This document shows positions 8,335 through 14,096 of a stretch of 14,096 nucleotides of DNA, piece by piece. The stretch comes from Polyrhizophydium stewartii (lineage: Eukaryota; Chytridiomycota; Chytridiomycetes; Rhizophydiales), in contig JADGIZ010000411.1 in NCBI GenBank assembly GCA_027604665.1, forward strand, positions 1-14,096. The letters run 5' to 3'. The translations under genes and the position numbers were made by a program. Within the stretch, counting starts at the first letter, position 1. Every line of letters begins with the position of its first letter. The notes under the pieces were generated by a model that was given only the letters and a program-made list of their open reading frames with translations, did not search any database and was not told the DNA's origin.

Positions 8335-11300
8335 TTATTTCGTGCGACGCTGCTTGCTCTTGCCGTGGCGACCAACGCCGCCGCTGCCATCGCTACTGTT
8401 CCGGCCGCTGCCGCCAGCCTTGCGCTTGCGCGACAGCGCACTGCCTCTGTCCTCGTCGCCTTGAGCGTTGACGTCCTCCTCGCCTTGCAGTTCGAGGAGC
8501 CGAGCAAAGTCGTCGGCGCTTGCAAAGTCGTCGCCGCCGACGGCCACATCAAAGTAGTCGCCAGCGTATCCCATCTGCCGCGCCTTGGCCGCCATGCGCT
8601 CGCGCGCGCTCTGGCGCTTGCGCGTCTTGCCTTTGCTTTCTGCGCCGTCCGCGGCGTCGTCGCCTTCGTCGTCGCCGCTCTCATCCTCTTGGTCGTCCTC
8701 CTCACCCGCGAGCACGTCCGCAAGCTCCTGGTCGTCCTCGGGGTCGTCTAGGCCGGCATCATCCTGATCGCCGTCGACGTCGTCCTCACTATCCTGCTCC
8801 ACCCCATCGTCGCTGTCTTTGGCGGCGGCAGCGCGCAGCTTGCTCGCACGGAACGCACTTGTGGCCCATGCGTCCATGTCGCCGTCGCTGCCACCGTCGC
8901 TGTCACCGCCGTCCATGTCTTCGGCGTCACCTTCGTCTTCGTCATCCTCATACTCGGGCAGAGATCCAAGATCGTCGTCGTCGTCGTCGCCGCCGCCGCC
9001 GAGCGCATCGGGGTCGCCGCCGGCAGGGAAGGCAGAGCTTTTGGCCATGGCCTTCCAGGCTTCCTCGTCATCGAGCTCTTGGTCCGAGTCAAACCCGTCC
9101 GAGTCGGCATCGCCCGAGGGCCGCGCCGCGGCCGCACGGTCCTTGAAGAAGCGGTAGAAAAAGACCTCGTCCGGTGCGACGTCGCCTTCGCCGCGGTTGC
9201 CCCACTCGACGAGATTGACGGGACGGTCGTCAAGCTCCTGGAGTGCGCCATTCTTTTCCTCGTCGACATAAAGCACATTGCGCTTGTGACGACCGCCAGC
9301 AACCAGCTTGTCTTGGCTCTTGACGGGGACGGCCCGCGGCTGCATCAAGCTGGAGCCGTGGTACAAGGACTTGACCTTCTTGGGCGTCTTGTACACAAAC
9401 CGGTCGAGGAAGCGCGCGAGCGTATGATTGAGCAGCGGGTCGTAGTTCTTGGCACCGGCAGGCACCTGGATGGGCGAGCCGGACAGAAGCGTGCGTGCAT
9501 AGAGCGACACGGTGGGATGAAAGTGCGCCACAAAGGCGCACAGCTCCCACAAGCACACTTGATCGGCGTGAGCAAACAGAGGATCGCGCTTTCGGCCGTC
9601 GTACTTGGGCACGCCGTTGCGCACAGACACCACGTCTGTCTTGGTCGTCGCAGCGTCGCTGAGAGCGGCGGTCGCGGCAAGTGCCGGCGAGTGCCCCTCG
9701 GGTGCATCCACAAATCGCTCTTCGTCGTCGTGCTCTTCGGGCTGCGTGATGAATGCCCACAGCCCAGGCTTTTGTCGCGCCAGCTCGCCAATCAGGTAAA
9801 GGGAGCCGCAGATCAGCGGAACTTGAGCCTGTCCGCATGTCTGCACGATCCGCTTGATGAACGAGCGCACGCGACTCATGGAGTCGTCGGCGCGCAGCGA
9901 CTTGAACAGCAGATTGAGGAACAGCGCCTGCTTGGATGCGCCATACAGCCGGGGATCGAACAAGGTTGCGTACAGCGCGCGGTAAAAGCGGTCCGACACC
10001 AGCTGCCGAGACGTCTGAACTTGGAAAATGAGCGTCAACGCCTGGATGCACGTGTTAAAGGTCGCAATGTGGGCAATTTTGAACAGCATGTCCAGATGCG
10101 ACTCGAACCTGCGCGCATACGCTGGTAAGCTACCACCGCCGCCGCTTCTTTGCATCGCCCGTGTCCATTACGCACACATCACCGTCGAGGCTCGCAAACG
10201 GAAACGCTCGGTTGACGCCTGTCAGAAGCGCCGCCATCATCTTGGCATCGACGCCGTCGACCCGGTCGAGCGCGGCTATCGATCCAGGCGCCGAAGTAGC
10301 ACCGCCAGGAGAGGTCCTGTCCCGCTTGCCTGCTTTGGCGTGCTTGCCGTGCTTGCCGTGCTTGCCGTGATTGCCGTGATTGCCGCGCTTGCTGCTCTTC
10401 TTGGTCTTTTGGTCGCCGCTAGCTGACGACGAGCCGGGAGCTGCCGCCTCGGAGCGAGGCCCTTGATCATGATTGTTCTGGCCAATCTTGTTGACAAGCG
10501 CCTCAAAGAGCTTGAAATACACTTCGACAAGCAGGTTGGCGGCCTGCTTTTCGACGTCGCCGTGCGCGAGTACAATTTGGTTCAAGAACGTGACGGCGTA
10601 GTACTGCGCTCGCTGCGCAACATTGGTGCGGAAGAGCAAGCGCTCGACCTCCTTGATGACAATGACTTTCATGGCTGGGTGCCGCTGGAGGAGCTGCTGC
10701 AAAAGATGCACCGCCTTGGACGCAATCTTTTTGTCCAGATCGCCAAGCTTGTTGACCAGCAGCGCCAGCAGATTGCCCTCCTCCTCGGGCTTGGCGGCAA
10801 GAAGGTCAAAGATGCAGGAGAGCATCTTGTTCTTGACATGGGGCAGCGGGTCGCGCGCAAGTTCCTATCGACGATTTTACATGAAGATGTCAGCGTCTGC
10901 ATGCCCGAGTATCACAGACACCACGTCACTTGCCTCAAGCAGCTGGATAAACTCAAAGTACGCCTTTTTGAGCGCGTCCTCAAAGTACCAAACAATCTGG
11001 TGTTCTCGGGTTGCGTCGCGTGACAGGCACGGCTGATCAATAAAGTACCTGTTTTCGGACTCGCGGCGTCAGCACATGCTTCTCGCGATGTCGGACACGC
11101 AATCTGGCCTACTTGAGCTTTCGATCTGGCAGGATCGAGTTGATGAGCAGATCCTTGATACTGTCAATGGCGAGCATTGCCTCGCGGCGCGACTTTTTAC
11201 GCGCCATGCCGTTGATCATATGGTCGCGCAGATACGCAAAGTTGTGCAGCGGCGCTTCCTGGATCAGCAACGTCAGGGCCGAGATCTTGTCTGTCGTGGT

Positions 11301-12561
11301 TCCGCTTTTGAGGATCGTGGCGAGGAAATCCTTGTCGGCGCCGGTTCCAGCGGCCTGGCGGGCTGCCGGCACCCACGTCAGATGCAAGCTGGTCAGTCGC
11401 GGAAACAGCTGTCGAGTCGCGAAGGGTTAATTATGCACCTCTTTCGAACTTGGCCGCCTCTTCCTCCCAGAGCTTTTTGGCGTGCTGCAGCTTGTGGGCA
11501 ACTGCGTCTCGATCCAGCCCCTGAGCCGGCGGAGCAGCCAGCGGCACGAGCGGCACCGTCCACCAGCGGACCGACGGGTCGATCAACTGCAAGTCCAAGC
11601 ATCAGTAAGCGCACGCAGCCTTGCTGGGGAAGCAGCTGCGGCTTGACTGGCGACGCCTTACCTGCGTGGTCTGCAGCTTGTCGACGGGCTTTTTGCCCTT
11701 GAGCATCTGAGCAACCATCTCCTGGACCTGGGCTACGTCGCCCTTGCCATACGTGGTGGCGAGCTGCTCTTCGTCATCCTCGTCCATAGCCGCGAACACG
11801 TCGTCGTCGTCGTCGCCGTCGCCCTCTTCTTCGCCCGCATCGTCGCCGTCCTCATTATCGTTGTCGTCACCAGCGCTCTCTGCACTAGCGACGAGCTGGG
11901 GTGGCTCGTCGTCGCTCGCATCTTCGTATTCCTCCTCATCCGACACGGCCAGCACCTGAGATGCCGCGGGATCGAGCTTCAGTTGCGACGACATGAACGA
12001 CTTGAGGTCGCGGAGCAACGACTGTGTCTGCGGGTCAGATTGTGATCATGCAACGAGCGGCAGAGGGGAACCAGGTACGCACTGCTTCGTCCAGTGGAGC
12101 ACCAGCCGTAGAGGCGGCGCGCCTCGGCAGCTGGTCACTGTCGTTGTCCTCGCGCTCGGACCCACTCAGCACGTCCTCGAGCAAGTCCAGGTCGGTTGCA
12201 TCGCCGCCAAGACGCTTGATTTCGCTCAGCAGCGTCTGGCGCGACCGCTGGCCGAGGCACCGGTCAAGCGTGAAGACAGGAAAAGGCGCCGTTCCAGGCG
12301 CACGGCGTCGCAGCGTCGCCGGCATGGTCAGCCGGCTGCCCCCAAAGCGCACACGCTTGCGCTCGTGAGACGCACACTCTTGGGCTTGGACTGACTCCTG
12401 CCATCGCTTTGCGGTGCCGGGCCATGGGTGTGTTTCTGCTGGGTTGAGGCGTGTATGCCGCCGTCTTCTTTCTTGTTGCGTGGCGCCTGCCCCTTGGCCT
12501 GCGCCGGCGGCTGCGCCTTGGTCAACCGGCCTTGGCCTGCGGCCTTGCTCTTGCCCTTCAT
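8335..12561 (-). CDS. MAK21: MAK21/NOC1 (CEBPZ) ribosome biogenesis protein
   Basis: This nucleolar protein is needed for early 60S subunit assembly, in yeast as a complex with Noc2. Exons in transcript order: 12561-12376, 12247-12083, 12021-11662, 11586-11439, 11362-11113, 11048-10934, 10864-10176 and 10108-8335, 1228 aa; phases agree. Family landmarks are LLSEIKRLGGDATDLDLLED near the N-terminus, WWTVPLVPL, DKISALTLLIQEAPLHN, SIKDLLINSILPDRKLKYF, YFEDALKKAYFEFIQLLEEL, HPAMKVIVIKEVERLLFRTN, AQYYAVTFLNQIVL, MMAALLTGVNRAFPF, FKIAHIATFNTCIQALTL, GRKRDPLFAHADQVCLWEL, HFHPTVSLYA, RFLDRFVYKTPKK and GSSLMQP. Two acidic Asp/Glu tracts occur (about 130-190 and 980-1130) and the C-terminus is Lys/Arg-rich, as expected for a nucleolar protein. 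It is longer than the yeast and human proteins because of the acidic tail and an inserted KHG repeat. The first intron (12248-12375) is the least certain; without it a start at MPATL (inside that intron) is the alternative. Intron 6 appears to be GC-AG. Confidence 0.95.
10337..10384 (-). repeat. 9-bp tandem repeat encoding KHG/NHG in MAK21
   Basis: About five copies of a 9-bp unit (CTTGCCGTG on the + strand, with two units ATTGCCGTG) encode GNHGNHGKHGKHGKH at about residues 569-583. The repeat sits in a disordered Lys/Ser-rich insert (about 535-611) that splits two conserved blocks of the CBF/Mak21 domain. Confidence 0.8.
10865..10933 (-). other. Probable GC-AG intron in MAK21 (69 nt)
   Basis: On the minus strand the exon ends CTTGAG and the intron starts GCAAGT, the strong extended donor typical of GC-AG introns; it ends CGATAG. 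Splicing in phase 0 gives FIQLLEELARDPLPHVKNK, which aligns without gap to the family (ETLSHDT region in CEBPZ as recalled). GT donors nearby would need extra residues (for example a phase-0 GTGTCT adding ASDV in place of nothing) and fit worse. Confidence 0.65.
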
Positions 12562-12739
12562 CGCAGATGCCCGAGTCAACAAAAAAAAAAGCAGAAAAAT
12601 GCCTGAAAAGAGGCCGAGATGCCGCGGCCGACTCTGTCCCAAGATCGACACCCGAATGCTGCGGGCCAGCCTGCGCGCAGGCACTCCGGCAGCCGCAGCC
12701 CAGCCGCACACGAGCGTCGCCCGCTTCGCATTATCAAGC
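12562..12739. promoter_or_regulatory. Promoter region of MAK21 with a 10-bp A/T homopolymer
   Basis: The run of ten A at 12581-12590 (ten T on the MAK21 sense strand, 20-29 bp before its ATG) stands out in very GC-rich sequence, and a second A-rich patch follows (12594-12599). Poly(dA:dT) tracts exclude nucleosomes and are common in promoters of fungal ribosome-biogenesis genes. If the small rightward gene at 12740 is real, the region is bidirectional. Confidence 0.5.
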
Positions 12740-13158
12740 ATGGCTTCAGCGTGCGCCAGCAGGTCGCCACTCGCCTCCGCCAGTGCCGCCGCCGAGCTCG
12801 CGGGTTTCCGTGCCCGATCTTGCACGCAGGCGTTTGTCTCTGGCGCGGCGCCCGCGGCGTCCGCCTTTGGCCCTGCGCCAGCGCTGCAGGCCACGGCAGG
12901 GGTGCAAAGCACGCCGACTGCCTCGTGTGCGGGAGTCACTCTGGTGAGCTGCGCACCCCGAGGTTTCCGGAAGTCTGAGGAGTGGTGTCTTGCCGCCTTG
13001 AGGTCTGCTCGCGGCGCTGACGCATCAATCCCACGCTGTGCTCCTTGGAACAGGCCGGTGTACGTGTGCCTGAGGCCTTGGCCAAGAGCATTGCTGAGCA
13101 GATGAATCTCGAGCGCAACGCATTATTCAGCTGCGGGCTCGCTCTGGAGGACTTATGA
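12740..13158 (+). CDS. Probable small two-exon protein of unknown function
   Basis: I propose exon 1 at 12740-12943, an intron at 12944-13053 (GTGAGC donor, GCTGAC branch-like sequence near 13015, GGAACAG acceptor, 110 nt) and exon 2 at 13054-13158, giving 102 aa ending in TGA. Residues 1-68 are rich in Ala, Ser and Arg with few acidic residues, as in a mitochondrial targeting sequence (starting MASACASRSPLASASAAAEL). Exon 2 reads AGVRVPEALAKSIAEQMNLE and then RNALFSCGLALEDL, which looks like real amphipathic helical protein. The words EQMNLE recall helix A of bacterial-type ferritin, but the protein stops far too early for a ferritin. It could be a short peptide gene, a truncated remnant, or a misread noncoding region. 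No family is assigned. Confidence 0.4.
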
Positions 13159-13899
13159 AAACTCTAGACCTGTGCCAAGTACCACCGAGCTGCTCTGTTT
13201 GCATGTAATGAAGTCGCGGCTTTTGCAGGAACTCGCCGTGAGACACTTTCCAAGACGGTCGACCTGGAAGCGGAGCGTGGTGGTGGGCGGCGACGTCGGC
13301 GGCGGCGGCCGGAGGCTGCGCACCTGGTGGCGGACGGGCAAAGCCGCCGACACTGCACACCCCGCGGTGTTGCTCGATGCGGACGCTGCGGGCGAGAGGC
13401 GTCCGCCGGACCGCACACACCAGATGCCTCCCCGCCCCGTTCGCGGTGCGCTGAGACCCGCATGCCCTCGGGGGTCGACTCGACGCAGGCCGAGGACGGA
13501 CGAATGCCGTGCGACACACACATTGCGATGCACCAGCGCCTGCGCCTGCGCCGCCCGGCCAGATCCGCCCGACTCGAGGTCCGCTCGCGCAGGTCCATTG
13601 CATCGCATGAATTTGTGAGCCGCGCAGGCGCCGGTCGGGGCTGGTGCTCGTCGAAGCACGCCAGATTGCGCGGCCAAGAGCAGTGGTGTCCCCATTCCGA
13701 GCGGTGTGGAGCCGTGCGATGCTGAGAGTGCTGGTATGTGGCCCGCTATGTCATCTGTAGGATATATGAGCATGAATTCGCCTTCTCTGGTCGTGCAATG
13801 AGCCGCACGGCGCAGCCAAAGCGTCGCAAGCTCGCGGCATGGTTGCAAATGATAGCGACGGATTGTATACGCGCCGAATTTTCGAAAGTTGTGTTGGGA
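13159..13899. other. 741-bp stretch without a supported gene
   Basis: Several frames are open by chance because of the high GC content, including a 231-codon one on the minus strand, but none shows a recognisable motif. Composition becomes more AT-rich from about 13725 towards the tRNA. TGTATA at 13865-13870, about 30 bp before the tRNA, could be an upstream TATA-like element for TFIIIB. Confidence 0.5.
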
Positions 13900-13970
13900 G
13901 CCCCTTTAGCTTAGCGGTAGAGCGTCTGCCTCGTAAGCAGAAGGTCGGGTGTTCGATCCACCCAGGGGGC
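13900..13970 (+). tRNA. tRNA-Thr(CGU): tRNA-Thr (anticodon CGU)
   Basis: A full cloverleaf can be drawn in 71 nt with no intron. The acceptor stem GCCCCTT pairs with AGGGGGC (one G-U). The D arm starts GCTT and closes GAGC. The anticodon stem TCTGC/GCAGA encloses loop CTCGTAA, giving anticodon CGU at 13932-13934, which reads the Thr codon ACG. The variable loop is AGGTC. The T arm is GGGTG-TTCGATC-CACCC. The internal A box (TAGCTTAGCGG) and B box (GTTCGATCC) for TFIIIC are intact, and the 3' CCA is not encoded, as in eukaryotes. ACG is a GC-ending codon that the neighbouring genes use heavily. Confidence 0.97.
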
Positions 13971-13979
13971 ATTCACCGC

Positions 13980-13983
13980 TTTT
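13980..13983 (+). terminator. Pol III T-run terminator
   Basis: TTTT begins nine bases after the last tRNA nucleotide, the normal position and minimal length of an RNA polymerase III terminator. A second TTTT lies at about 13995-13998. Confidence 0.75.
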
Positions 13984-13985
13984 GC

Positions 13986-14096
13986 GTCGATCGCTGTTTT
14001 GGCCCGCTCGATCGACATCTCCGCCTCTTCCGCAAAGCCAACTCGCTCGCCACGCCGCTCAAGGCGCTCATCGCGCCGCGCAACATCTTCTTCTCT
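13986..14096 (+). CDS. Possible coding segment running off the right edge
   Basis: Frame 3 is open to the window end and reads FGPLDRHLRLFRKANS, then LATPLKALIAPRNIFFS. Almost every codon from about 14013 ends in G or C, like the real genes here and unlike the other frames or the opposite strand. There is no ATG anywhere between the tRNA and the edge, so if it is coding it must be an internal exon; AAAG at about 14033-14037 is one candidate acceptor. No family is recognised. Confidence 0.3.

Noticed and set aside
9079..10128. 349-codon open frame on the + strand
   Set aside because: Antisense shadow of the large MAK21 exon; no recognisable domain.
10865..10930. GT donors for MAK21 intron 6 (GTGACG or GTGTCT)
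   Set aside because: GTGACG is out of phase with the only sensible acceptor; GTGTCT keeps phase but adds residues the family lacks. GCAAGT gives a gap-free fit.
13153..13848. 231-codon open frame on the minus strand
   Set aside because: No motif, Arg/Ser/Ala-rich composition of the kind GC-rich noncoding sequence gives, and it overlaps the 3' exon edge of the proposed small gene. Open frames of this length are frequent here by chance.
1..14096. Transposons, viral genes or a defence system
   Set aside because: No transposase, integrase, reverse transcriptase, terminal repeats or defence-type domains were visible on either strand. All recognised genes are cellular housekeeping or metabolic genes.

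Overview
The window looks like a GC-rich, intron-bearing eukaryotic nuclear genome. The protein-coding genes are broken by short introns (mostly 61-128 nt, one of 172 nt) with GT..AG ends, and there is an intronless nuclear-type tRNA with a Pol III T-run terminator. The gene set (a MAK21/NOC1 ribosome-assembly protein, a phosphorylase-kinase regulatory subunit, very short intergenic gaps, half of the splice donors reading GTGCGC or GTGCGT) is consistent with an early-diverging zoosporic fungus or a related opisthokont protist. That placement is inference; no lineage marker was tested.

Layout from left to right: (1) 3-716 (+), the 3' end of a membrane protein with a very Ala/Gly-rich stretch followed by two membrane segments. 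(2) 782-6280 (-), an 11-exon gene for a phosphorylase b kinase alpha/beta-type regulatory subunit (about 1543 aa as spliced by me). An ILEI/FAM3-type domain is inserted before its conserved C-terminal block. This is the most unusual feature of the window. (3) 6281-6502, a divergent promoter region with a 17-bp palindrome, an 11-bp direct repeat and a 17-bp tandem repeat. (4) 6503-8293 (+), a protein joining a TPR segment to a metallo-beta-lactamase-fold (glyoxalase-II-like) hydrolase. (5) 8335-12561 (-), an 8-exon MAK21/NOC1/CEBPZ gene, stop to stop only 41 bp from the preceding gene. (6) 12740-13158 (+), a probable small two-exon gene of unknown function. (7) 13159-13899, no supported gene. 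(8) 13900-13970 (+), tRNA-Thr(CGU). (9) 13984-14096, a coding-like stretch with no start codon, running off the window.

The genes do not form one pathway. The phosphorylase-kinase subunit belongs to control of glycogen breakdown, the MBL hydrolase probably to thioester or glyoxal chemistry, and MAK21 and the tRNA to translation. The kinase subunit and the MBL gene are head to head over 222 bp and may share control. All splice sites were placed by hand, using reading phase and similarity to family sequences as remembered; none has transcript support here.
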